From contig JAGWIE010000014.1 of assembly GCA_028866445.1 (NCBI GenBank), positions 1 through 12,768 of the forward strand: a stretch of DNA of 12,768 bases, in the 5' to 3' direction. Each line of letters begins with the position of its first letter. Position 1 is the first letter of the stretch. Shown in pieces: positions 6,730 to 12,768 of the stretch. The position numbers were made by a program, and so were the translations under genes. The notes below the pieces were generated by a model that had not been told where the DNA came from, did no database searches, and saw nothing but the letters and a program-made list of their open reading frames with translations. This DNA comes from Rhodospirillales bacterium. GTDB taxonomy: Bacteria > Pseudomonadota > Alphaproteobacteria > Acetobacterales > Acetobacteraceae.

Positions 6730-8463
6730 ATGGCTTCTTCCAACATTGCCCAACGCCATTCAGATGCCCCGGCTTATTCCGGCGCCGATGATTTTGCCGC
6801 CCTGCTCGATTCCTCCCTCGGCGGTGCCGCCGGGTTCGAAGGTTCCGTCGTTTCCGGCCGCGTACTGCGTATCGACGACGATTACGTAATTGTCGATGTC
6901 GGCCTGAAATCCGAAGGCCGCGTGCCCTTGCGCGAGTTCGCTCCCGTCGGTGCCAAGCCCGAGGTGAACACCGGCGATGTGTTCGACCTATTCATCGAAC
7001 GCTATGAAGACAAAGACGGCACCATGGTGCTGTCCCGCGAGAAGGCGCGCCGCGAGGAAAGCTGGACCCAGCTTGAAAAGGCGTTCGAGGTTCAGACCCG
7101 CGTGAACGGCGTTATCCATGGCCGCGTCAAAGGCGGCTTCACCGTCGACCTCGGCGGTGCCACGGCGTTCCTGCCCGGCTCCCAGGTGGATATCCGCCCG
7201 GTGCGCGATGTCGGCCCGCTAATGGGCGTTGCCCAGCCGTTCCAGATTTTGAAGATGGACCGCCAGCGTGGCAACATCGTCGTCTCCCGCCGCGCGGTGC
7301 TGGAAGAAACCCGTGCGGAGCAGCGCTCCGAGTTGATCACCGGCCTGAAGGAAGGCCAGATCCTCGACGGCGTGGTCAAGAACATCACCGATTACGGTGC
7401 GTTCGTGGACCTCGGCGGTGTCGACGGCCTACTGCACGTGACAGACATCGCCTGGAAGCGCATCAACCACCCGGCCGAAGCCTTGGTCATCGGCCAGCCG
7501 GTGAAGGTGCAGGTCATCCGCTTCAATGCCGATACGCAGCGCATCTCGCTGGGCATGAAGCAGCTTGAGGCTGATCCATGGGAAGGTGTGGACGTGAAGT
7601 ATCCGCCGGGTGTGAAAGCCACCGGCCGTGTCACCAACATCACCGATTACGGCGCCTTCGTGGAGCTGGAAGCGGGCGTGGAAGGTCTCGTGCACGTGTC
7701 CGAAATGTCCTGGACCAAGAAGAACGCCCATCCGGGCAAGATCGTCTCCACCTCTCAGGAAGTGGACGTGGTCGTGCTGGATGTGGACGCCTCCAAGCGC
7801 CGCATTTCGCTGGGCTTGAAGCAGGTTCAGCGCAACCCCTGGGAAGAGTTCCAGGACGAGCATCCGATCGGCTCTCTGGTCGAAGGCGAGATCCGCAACA
7901 TCACCGAGTTTGGCCTGTTCATCGCAGCCGGCGCAGAGATCGACGGCATGATCCACATGTCCGACCTCTCCTGGGAAGAGACCGGCGAGGCCGCGATCGC
8001 CAAGTTCGAGAAGGGCCAGGTCGTCAAGGCCAAGGTGCTGGATGTGGACGTGGAGAAGGAGCGCATTTCGCTCGGCATCAAGCAGCTTGAGGTCGACCCG
8101 GCCGCTGGCGTGCTGGACAAGGTTCACAAGAACCAGATCGTCACCTGCGTGGTTACCGCCGTGCAGAGCAATGGCATCGAGGTGAAGGTGGACGATGTTC
8201 TCACCGGCTTCATCCGCCGCGCTGAGCTTGCCCGCGACAAGGCCGAGCAACGCCCCGAGCGTTTCGCCGTTGGCGACAAGCTCGATGCCAAGATCACCGC
8301 GGTGGACCGTGCGGCCCGCAAGCTGCAGCTGACCATCAAGGGCAAGGAGATCGACGAGGACAAGACCGCGATCGCCGAATACGGCTCGTCGGATTCGGGC
8401 GCTTCGCTCGGCGATATTCTGGGTGCGGCCATCCGCCGCCGTAACCAGGCGACAGAAGACTAA
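6730..8463 (+). CDS. rpsA: 30S ribosomal protein S1
   Basis: S1 binds mRNA on the 30S subunit and helps start translation on messages with weak Shine-Dalgarno sequences. The protein is 577 residues, in the usual range for proteobacterial S1. Six S1 (OB-fold) repeats are visible at about 36-104, 121-189, 206-275, 292-362, 378-449 and 464-537. Repeats 3-5 carry the strongest signature, such as KNITDYGAFVDLGGVDGLLH and NITEFGLFIAAGAEIDGMIH, each followed by RISLG(M/L/I)KQ. The short acidic tail ends in ATED. The start is ATG at 6730, with AAGGA at 6712-6716 at an unusually long 13-base spacing. Expected neighbours in many proteobacteria (cmk upstream, ihfB downstream) are both missing; bamD lies divergently upstream and a chemoreceptor gene lies downstream. 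A strong terminator follows, so it is probably transcribed alone. Confidence 0.99.
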   Translation: MASSNIAQRHSDAPAYSGADDFAALLDSSLGGAAGFEGSVVSGRVLRIDDDYVIVDVGLKSEGRVPLREFAPVGAKPEVNTGDVFDLFIERYEDKDGTMVLSREKARREESWTQLEKAFEVQTRVNGVIHGRVKGGFTVDLGGATAFLPGSQVDIRPVRDVGPLMGVAQPFQILKMDRQRGNIVVSRRAVLEETRAEQRSELITGLKEGQILDGVVKNITDYGAFVDLGGVDGLLHVTDIAWKRINHPAEALVIGQPVKVQVIRFNADTQRISLGMKQLEADPWEGVDVKYPPGVKATGRVTNITDYGAFVELEAGVEGLVHVSEMSWTKKNAHPGKIVSTSQEVDVVVLDVDASKRRISLGLKQVQRNPWEEFQDEHPIGSLVEGEIRNITEFGLFIAAGAEIDGMIHMSDLSWEETGEAAIAKFEKGQVVKAKVLDVDVEKERISLGIKQLEVDPAAGVLDKVHKNQIVTCVVTAVQSNGIEVKVDDVLTGFIRRAELARDKAEQRPERFAVGDKLDAKITAVDRAARKLQLTIKGKEIDEDKTAIAEYGSSDSGASLGDILGAAIRRRNQATED

Positions 8464-8489
8464 TCTTTTTCCCGCGAGGGAGAATACCC

Positions 8490-8519
8490 AGCCCGGCAGC
8501 TCACGCTGCCGGGCTTTTT
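8490..8519 (+). terminator. Intrinsic terminator of rpsA
   Basis: The GC-rich stem GCCCGGCAGC (8491-8500) pairs perfectly with GCTGCCGGGC (8505-8514) across a TCAC loop, directly followed by TTTTT (8515-8519). An extra A-T pair (8490/8515) extends the stem. It lies 27 bases after the rpsA stop. Confidence 0.95.
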
Positions 8520-8543
8520 GTTGCCGGCCAAATTCATATTGCA

Positions 8544-8572
8544 TTAGCGAAATCTGTCTATCGCTGGATAAT
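8544..8572 (+). promoter_or_regulatory. Candidate promoter of the chemoreceptor gene
   Basis: GATAAT at 8567-8572 is a near-consensus -10 element. TTAGCG at 8544-8549, 17 bases earlier, is a poor -35. The short inverted pair AGCGA (8546-8550) / TCGCT (8561-8565) lies between the two elements and could be an operator. The predicted transcript would start only about a dozen bases before the ATG, right at the Shine-Dalgarno GGAAAG (8580-8585), so the call is tentative. Confidence 0.3.
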
Positions 8573-8591
8573 AACTGCCGGAAAGACAACT

Positions 8592-10301
8592 ATGCCCGCC
8601 CTCAACCCTATGCGCCTCTTCCAGAATACCGACACGCTCGACTCGCTGCGCCAGTCTTTCGGCATTATCGAATTTTCGCCGGAGGGCCGGATCCTCGACG
8701 CCAACAAAATCTTTCTTGGCTTAACCGGCTACACATTGTCTGAAATCAGAGGTCAAAATCATCGTATTTTGATGCCGCCAGAGCAAGTTGGCTCGGCTGA
8801 ATACGCGCGGTTCTGGGCCGAGCTCGGGCGGGGCAAATTTCAAACCGGGGCCTTCAACCGCAGAACAAAAGCCGGCCAGAGAATTTGGTTACAGGCTTCT
8901 TACACCCCGGTGCGCGGGCGCGGCGGCAAAATTGTTAAGGTCATCAAACTGGCGCTGGATATAACCGCCCGACATGAGGAAGCCGAGGAAGGGTTGAACC
9001 TGTTGGCGGCGTTGAACCGCTCGCAGGCTGTCATTAGCTTCAAACCAGACGGCACAATTCTGGACGCGAATGAGAACTTCCTGAACGTCTTCGGCTATCG
9101 GCTGGATGAAATAAATGGCCAGCATCACCGTTTGTTTGTGGCACACGACTACGCCGCCAGCACCGAATATGCGGAATTCTGGCGGCGGCTTAATCAGGGG
9201 GAGTTTTTCTCGGCGGATTACCACCGCTTTGGCAAAGGCGGGAAAGATGTTTGGCTACAGGCAACTTATAATCCGGTATTCGACGACCAGGGGAAGCCGG
9301 TAAAAGTTGTGAAATTCGCCACCGATCTGTCGGAGCGGATGAACGGCATTCATCAAATCGGCCAGGGGCTGGCGGAACTCGCCAAAGGCAATCTGCAAGC
9401 CGGCTTGAACAAACCCCTTATCCCCTCACTCGAAAGCCTGCGCGCTTCCTTCAATCACGCTGCAACATCCTTGTGCGCGGCAATGCGCGATATCGCCACC
9501 TCGGTTGGCGTTATCCGCCAAACCTCCGCCTCAGTGAACGAATCCGCTGGTCAGCTTTCTCAGCGCACGGAGCGCCAGGCCGCCAACCTTGAGGAAACCG
9601 CGGCGGCATTGGAAGAAATCACCGCCACGGTCCGTAAATCTGCTGAAAACGCCACCAAGATGCGTAACCTGGCAGCCCAGGCGCGAGGCGACACGGAAAG
9701 CTCAGACAAAGTGGTCAGCAATGCTGTGCAGGCTATGGGTGAGATCAACGACTCTTCCGCAAAAATCTCCAACATCATCGGCGTGATCGACGAGATCGCC
9801 TTCCAGACCAATCTGCTGGCGCTCAATGCCGGGGTGGAGGCCGCGCGCGCTGGCGATGCCGGGCGCGGCTTTGCCGTGGTGGCCACCGAGGTTCGCGCGC
9901 TGGCTCAACGCTCGGCTGACGCCGCTAAGGAGATCAAGGCGCTCATCGCCGGATCGGGTGTAATTGTCGCAGAGGGTGTCAAATCCGTAGGCGAGGCACG
10001 GCACTCTCTGGAGCGCATCGCCGGGCATGTTCTGGGCATCGATACCGCCATCGGCGCTGCCGCCACCAGCGCGCAAGAGCAATCCACGGCGCTTGAACAG
10101 GTGAACATCGCGATAAACCAGATGGACCAGATGACCCAGGCCAATGCCGCAATGGCCGAAGAAGCCGCCGCCGCCAGCCAGAACTTGGCGCATGAAACGG
10201 AAACCATCACGCACCTGCTGGCGAAGTTTGAAACCGGCACCCGGCCCGCGACCTCTGCCCATGCGACGCGTAAGCGAGCCGCCGAATGGCTACCGGCCTA
10301 G
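8592..10301 (+). CDS. Soluble methyl-accepting chemotaxis protein with two PAS domains
   Basis: This 569-residue chemoreceptor has no signal peptide or membrane segment, so it should sense an intracellular cue. Two PAS domains lie in tandem: PAS1 at about 21-128 and PAS2 at about 146-250. They are clearly related to each other (ILDANKIFLGLTGY against ILDANENFLNVFGY; IWLQASYTPV against VWLQATYNPV). A HAMP-like linker (about 251-295, GLAELAKGNLQAGL...LRASFNHA) leads to the kinase-control coiled-coil hairpin. Its conserved tip is at 397-440 (GVIDEIAFQTNLLALNAGVE, then AARAGDAGRGFAVVATEVRA). This layout matches Pseudomonas BdlA and Aer-like redox/energy sensors; cofactor (heme, FAD or none) and ligand are unknown. 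The C-terminus EWLPA only loosely recalls a CheR-docking pentapeptide. No che genes are in the window. GGAAAG six bases before the ATG supports the start. Confidence 0.95.
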   Translation: MPALNPMRLFQNTDTLDSLRQSFGIIEFSPEGRILDANKIFLGLTGYTLSEIRGQNHRILMPPEQVGSAEYARFWAELGRGKFQTGAFNRRTKAGQRIWLQASYTPVRGRGGKIVKVIKLALDITARHEEAEEGLNLLAALNRSQAVISFKPDGTILDANENFLNVFGYRLDEINGQHHRLFVAHDYAASTEYAEFWRRLNQGEFFSADYHRFGKGGKDVWLQATYNPVFDDQGKPVKVVKFATDLSERMNGIHQIGQGLAELAKGNLQAGLNKPLIPSLESLRASFNHAATSLCAAMRDIATSVGVIRQTSASVNESAGQLSQRTERQAANLEETAAALEEITATVRKSAENATKMRNLAAQARGDTESSDKVVSNAVQAMGEINDSSAKISNIIGVIDEIAFQTNLLALNAGVEAARAGDAGRGFAVVATEVRALAQRSADAAKEIKALIAGSGVIVAEGVKSVGEARHSLERIAGHVLGIDTAIGAAATSAQEQSTALEQVNIAINQMDQMTQANAAMAEEAAAASQNLAHETETITHLLAKFETGTRPATSAHATRKRAAEWLPA

Positions 10302-10313
10302 CGCGTTATAACT

Positions 10314-10925
10314 TTAAAGTCGGCGCTTCACCGCGGCTGAAAGTGCTGGGTTTTCAACAGCACTCCCGGCAACAACGCCTTGCCTGTCCGCCAGGTTGCG
10401 GTTCTGGCTTTGTTTGGCCTTGCCCTCCAGCCTGGTGATGGTGAGCACCAGCCCGACAATGCCTTTCAACTGCGCCGCGATATAATCCTCCGGCGCGTCC
10501 GCTACCGCCCAGGGATGGGCCCGCCCCTGCTCGTAACGGTTGGTCAGCGCGGTGACGATTTCCAGCAGCGGTGCAGGCTCTTCTACAATCGAGAGCCTGC
10601 CCGTGGCGTGCACAGCACTGTAATTCCAGGTGGGCACCACGCGCCCGGTTTCTTGTTTCGTCGCGTACCAGGAGGGGCTGACATAGCCATCCTCGGCGGC
10701 GAAAATCGCCAGCGAATCCTGCTCCGGTTCGAAATCCCGCCAATGGAAATTGCCCTTGGCGACATGGCCAATCAGCCGGTCTGGCCCCTGGAATAAAAGC
10801 GGCAGATGGGTGGCGAGCAGCCCGCCGCCGCGCGCGGGCGAAACCAACACGGGCAGCGAGGTGGCGCGCATGATGGCGTCAAGTTCCTCAGGGTTTCTCT
10901 CGGTAAAAGCGGGCGGGTTGTACAT
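10314..10925 (-). CDS. PaiB-like FMN-binding protein (putative negative transcriptional regulator family)
   Basis: This 203-residue protein belongs to the PaiB family, which has a flavin-reductase-like split beta-barrel. Family motifs are all present: MYNPPAF at the start, ATHLPLL (38-44), GHVAKGN (53-59), YVSPSWY (81-87), VPTWNYSAVHATG (97-109) and the C-terminal EGKAKQSQNR (167-176). In Bacillus, PaiB was described genetically as a negative regulator of sporulation and protease genes. The fold does not look like a classic DNA-binding protein, so regulator or flavin/heme-related enzyme are both open. A strong AAGGAGGGG Shine-Dalgarno lies before the ATG, and the gene begins 3 bases after the transaminase stop, as the last gene of the operon. 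No paiA-type acetyltransferase is adjacent. Confidence 0.93.
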   Translation of the reverse strand: MYNPPAFTERNPEELDAIMRATSLPVLVSPARGGGLLATHLPLLFQGPDRLIGHVAKGNFHWRDFEPEQDSLAIFAAEDGYVSPSWYATKQETGRVVPTWNYSAVHATGRLSIVEEPAPLLEIVTALTNRYEQGRAHPWAVADAPEDYIAAQLKGIVGLVLTITRLEGKAKQSQNRNLADRQGVVAGSAVENPALSAAVKRRL

Positions 10926-10928
10926 GGC

Positions 10929-11783
10929 TTACCCCTCCTTCAGCCGCGCAAGATAGCGCGCATAGAGCCGGCTGGCGATAAGCCCAGGTGCTGCATTTCC
11001 AACCGGCATACCGTCCAGCCGCGTGATGGGTTTCACGAAGGACGTAGCACTGGTGATGAAAATTTCCCGGGCGGCGCGCAATTCTTCCAACGAAAACGCT
11101 TGCTCCTGGAACTCTAAACCTTCCGCCGCCACATCCGCCAGCAAGGCAGCACGGGTGCAGCCGGGCAGCACATGCTGGTCAAGTGCCCGGGTGCGCAGCA
11201 CGTTATCCGGCCCCACCATCCATACCGAGCTGGTCGCACCCTCCGTCACCATGCCTTGAGCATCGAACAGCACCGCCTCCAGCGCGCCCGCCTGCTTTGC
11301 CGCGTCCCGCGCCAGCACATTCGGCAAGAGATTGATGGATTTGATATCGCAGCGCCCCCAGCGTTCATCTTCCAGGGTAATGGCGGCGGCACTCCAGCCG
11401 GAAAGCTCCTCTGGCGGTTCCGGCTTCGGCCGTACCGTGAGCGTGAGCGCGGAGCGCGGCTTTGGCATGGGAAACGCATGGTCCCGCTTGGCCACGCCGC
11501 GCGTGAGTTGCAGGTAGATAAGCCCTGTTTGCACCCGGTTGCGACGCATCAGCTCATGGATAACAACCCGCAGCGCTGCCTCTCCCATGGGTGCTGTCAG
11601 GCCGATCTCCCCCCGGCTGCGCTCCAGCCGGGCGAAATGCAACGCCTCGTCAATCAGCCTGCCCCGATAGGCGTAGAACACCTCGTAAATACCGTCACCA
11701 AACTGGTAGCCACGGTCTTCGATATTCACCACGGCCTTGGCAAGCTTTACATACCGCCCGTTCACATAGGCGATACGGGCCAT
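10929..11783 (-). CDS. dat: D-amino-acid transaminase (class IV PLP aminotransferase)
   Basis: It is likely to interconvert D-alanine, 2-oxoglutarate, D-glutamate and pyruvate with pyridoxal phosphate in the cytosol, supplying D-amino acids for peptidoglycan. The 284-residue length is typical (Bacillus enzyme about 282). The chosen ATG at 11783 begins MARIAYVNGRYV, the normal fold-type IV N-terminus; the frame's 40-codon upstream extension lies inside the ABC gene. The PLP lysine is K148 in CDIKSINLLPNVLA, and E181 (TEGATSS) is the cofactor-ring glutamate. R100 and H102 (TRGVAKRDHAFP) reproduce the RxH carboxylate-binding pair that marks D-amino-acid rather than branched-chain transaminases. 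It sits 4 bases after the ABC ATPase and 3 bases before the PaiB-like gene, so it should be co-transcribed. Its Shine-Dalgarno is weak, so coupling is likely. Confidence 0.93.
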   Translation of the reverse strand: MARIAYVNGRYVKLAKAVVNIEDRGYQFGDGIYEVFYAYRGRLIDEALHFARLERSRGEIGLTAPMGEAALRVVIHELMRRNRVQTGLIYLQLTRGVAKRDHAFPMPKPRSALTLTVRPKPEPPEELSGWSAAAITLEDERWGRCDIKSINLLPNVLARDAAKQAGALEAVLFDAQGMVTEGATSSVWMVGPDNVLRTRALDQHVLPGCTRAALLADVAAEGLEFQEQAFSLEELRAAREIFITSATSFVKPITRLDGMPVGNAAPGLIASRLYARYLARLKEG

Positions 11784-11787
11784 GGCG

Positions 11788-12579
11788 TCAGGCAGCCGCC
11801 ATGGCGTGCGCAGCGGCGGCTTTGGCCTGCTCGAACTGGTCAGGTGGCAAATAAGCGGCAAGAATATCCATTGGCGTGCCATCCGCGTGCACGCGCCCGC
11901 CATCCATCCAGATTAGCCGGTTGCACCATTGCATCAAGATGGCAGGGTTATGGGAGGAGAGAACAAGAATCTCGGCATGACCCACCATGGTCTCCAGCCG
12001 CTGCCGCGCCTTGCCAAGAAACGCCGCATCACCGGCCAGAATCCATTCATCCATTAATAAAATTTGTGGATGAATGGCCGTGGCCAGCGCGAAACCCAGC
12101 CGCACGATCATACCGGATGAATACGTACGCACCGGCAAGCTAAGAAAATCCCCCAACTCGGAAAACGCCGCCACATCCTCAAGCAGGAGTTTGATCCGCG
12201 CATCGCCATAGCCATTATAAAGTCCGCGCATCCGGATGTTTTCATTGCCGGTGAGGTCGAGATTCATGCCCTGTCCGGGGTCCAGCAGCGCCGTTATCAC
12301 GCCTTCAATCACCATTCGACCGGCCACGGGCTCGTAAATTCCCGCCATGGTGCGCAGAAGCGTGGTTTTACCCGCACCGTTGGAGCCGATAAATCCCAGC
12401 CGGTCTCCGGTGTTCAAGCTGAAGGATACATTGCGCAACGCCTCCACCGTCAGCCGGTGTTTGGCATCCTGCCCCATCCGGCCAGATGCGGCAGCGAGCA
12501 TGGTTTTCTTCAGACTACGGCTTTCCCCATGATAGAGCGGAAAAGCGACCGAGACATTTTCAACCAGCAGCTTGGCCAA
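11788..12579 (-). CDS. ABC transporter ATPase, polysaccharide/O-antigen export type (KpsT/RfbE/TagH-like)
   Basis: This 263-residue ATPase powers export of an envelope glycan across the inner membrane. It has the N-terminal LLVENVSVAFPLYHGES typical of this subfamily, Walker A GSNGAGKT (65-72), the family's EGVITALLDPGQGMNLDLTG segment (92-111), signature YSSGM (153-157), Walker B ILLMDEW (173-179) and the switch histidine H200 (SSHNP). A short Ala-rich tail follows. It lacks the long C-terminal carbohydrate-binding domain of Wzt-type proteins, which points to a KpsT-like system, where export does not depend on a terminal sugar cap; that is inference. The start appears to be TTG at 12579, 3 bases after the permease stop; the next in-frame ATG (residue 27) would remove the first beta strand. 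Glycan synthesis genes are not in view. Confidence 0.94.
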   Translation of the reverse strand: MAKLLVENVSVAFPLYHGESRSLKKTMLAAASGRMGQDAKHRLTVEALRNVSFSLNTGDRLGFIGSNGAGKTTLLRTMAGIYEPVAGRMVIEGVITALLDPGQGMNLDLTGNENIRMRGLYNGYGDARIKLLLEDVAAFSELGDFLSLPVRTYSSGMIVRLGFALATAIHPQILLMDEWILAGDAAFLGKARQRLETMVGHAEILVLSSHNPAILMQWCNRLIWMDGGRVHADGTPMDILAAYLPPDQFEQAKAAAAHAMAAA

Positions 12580-12582
12580 AAT

Positions 12583-12768
12583 TTACACCCAATATGGAAT
12601 GCGCGGCCGGGCGCGCACAAAAAGCAGGAAAGAGATAAGCACCAGCAACACGGAATAGCATAGCGCGTTGGTCCAGGCGCTGGCATCCACCGGCTGGCCC
12701 AGAAGCGGCCCGCGCACAATTTGCAGCAAGCCGTAGAACGGATTCATTTTAATCAGCGCCAGGCTGAG
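12583..12768 (-). CDS. ABC-2 type polysaccharide export permease, C-terminal end (starts beyond the right edge)
   Basis: Only the last 61 residues are in the window, ending in TAA at 12583-12585. They read LSLALIKMNPFYGLLQIVRG, then PLLGQPVDASAWTNALCYSV, a hydrophobic segment (LLVLISFLLFV) and RARPRIPYWV. The NPFYGLLQIVRGPLLG motif before the last membrane helix and the charged tail ending in IPYWV are typical of ABC-2 permeases for capsule, O-antigen or teichoic-acid export (KpsM/RfbA/TagG type). It pairs with the ATPase that starts 3 bases later. The operon promoter must lie outside the window. Confidence 0.9.
   Translation of the reverse strand, partial: LSLALIKMNPFYGLLQIVRGPLLGQPVDASAWTNALCYSVLLVLISFLLFVRARPRIPYWV

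Noticed and set aside
7381..7675. Near-repeats of about 40 bases (for example at 7381 and 7635) as a mobile or direct-repeat element
   Set aside because: They encode equivalent positions of successive S1 domains and are explained by the protein's internal duplication.
7429..8589. A 386-codon open frame on the minus strand across rpsA
   Set aside because: It lies antisense to a certain S1 gene in GC-rich DNA, shows no family motif and spans the rpsA terminator; the S1 repeats explain the sequence.
10342..10364. Inverted repeat AGTGCTG / CAGCACT as a terminator of the chemoreceptor gene
   Set aside because: The 7-bp arms are real, but no T-run follows on either strand and the repeat lies inside the paiB-like coding end.
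11784..11903. A 40-residue N-terminal extension of the D-amino-acid transaminase
   Set aside because: It overlaps the ABC ATPase coding end, and the family N-terminus begins at the ATG at 11783.
11172..12143. A 323-codon plus-strand frame across dat and the ABC ATPase
   Set aside because: It is antisense to intact Walker B, signature and PLP-lysine motifs; no ribosome site or domain was seen.
1..12768. Defence system, prophage, insertion sequence, CRISPR array or RNA gene
   Set aside because: I found no transposase, integrase, repeat-spacer array, tRNA-like cloverleaf or rRNA segment; nearly all bases belong to recognised chromosomal genes.

Overview
The window reads as an ordinary chromosomal stretch of a GC-rich alphaproteobacterium. 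The protein sequences, and a bamD-recN-ligA run like that of many Alphaproteobacteria, make an acetic-acid-bacteria or Rhodospirillales type lineage a reasonable guess, but no taxonomic marker (16S rRNA) is present. Coding density is very high. The only non-coding gaps of note are 1148-1198, 6443-6729 and 8464-8591; none exceeds 300 bases.

Region 1 (1-6442, all minus strand) is a tightly packed run read right to left: bamD (outer-membrane assembly lipoprotein), recN (recombinational repair ATPase), ligA (NAD+-dependent DNA ligase), a MarC-family membrane protein, a MarR-family regulator, and the N-terminal part of an EmrA/HlyD-type membrane fusion protein that leaves the window. Gaps are +7, -4, +3, +51 and -1 bases, so the first four genes look like one transcription unit. 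The marR-emrA pair probably has its own control, because a 51-base gap precedes marR and the two genes are joined by a TGATG overlap.

Region 2 (6443-10301) starts with a 287-base divergent intergenic region. It holds a candidate rpsA promoter, a perfect 9-bp-arm hairpin in the rpsA leader and, on the other strand, a 21-codon open frame with a good Shine-Dalgarno just before bamD. Plus-strand rpsA (ribosomal protein S1, six S1 repeats) follows and ends at a textbook intrinsic terminator. Next comes a soluble chemoreceptor with two PAS domains and no membrane segment.

Region 3 (10314-12768, minus strand) is a second compact operon read right to left: the C-terminal end of an ABC-2 polysaccharide-type export permease, its ATPase (TTG start), a D-amino-acid transaminase and a PaiB-like FMN-binding protein, separated by 3, 4 and 3 bases. 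The chemoreceptor and this operon converge with only 12 bases between their stop codons.

No mobile element, CRISPR array, tRNA or rRNA was recognised, and I see no clear new multi-gene system. The most interesting points are the rpsA leader hairpin, the short frame before bamD, the unusual gene company of rpsA, and the joining of an envelope-glycan exporter to a D-amino-acid transaminase and a PaiB-like protein.
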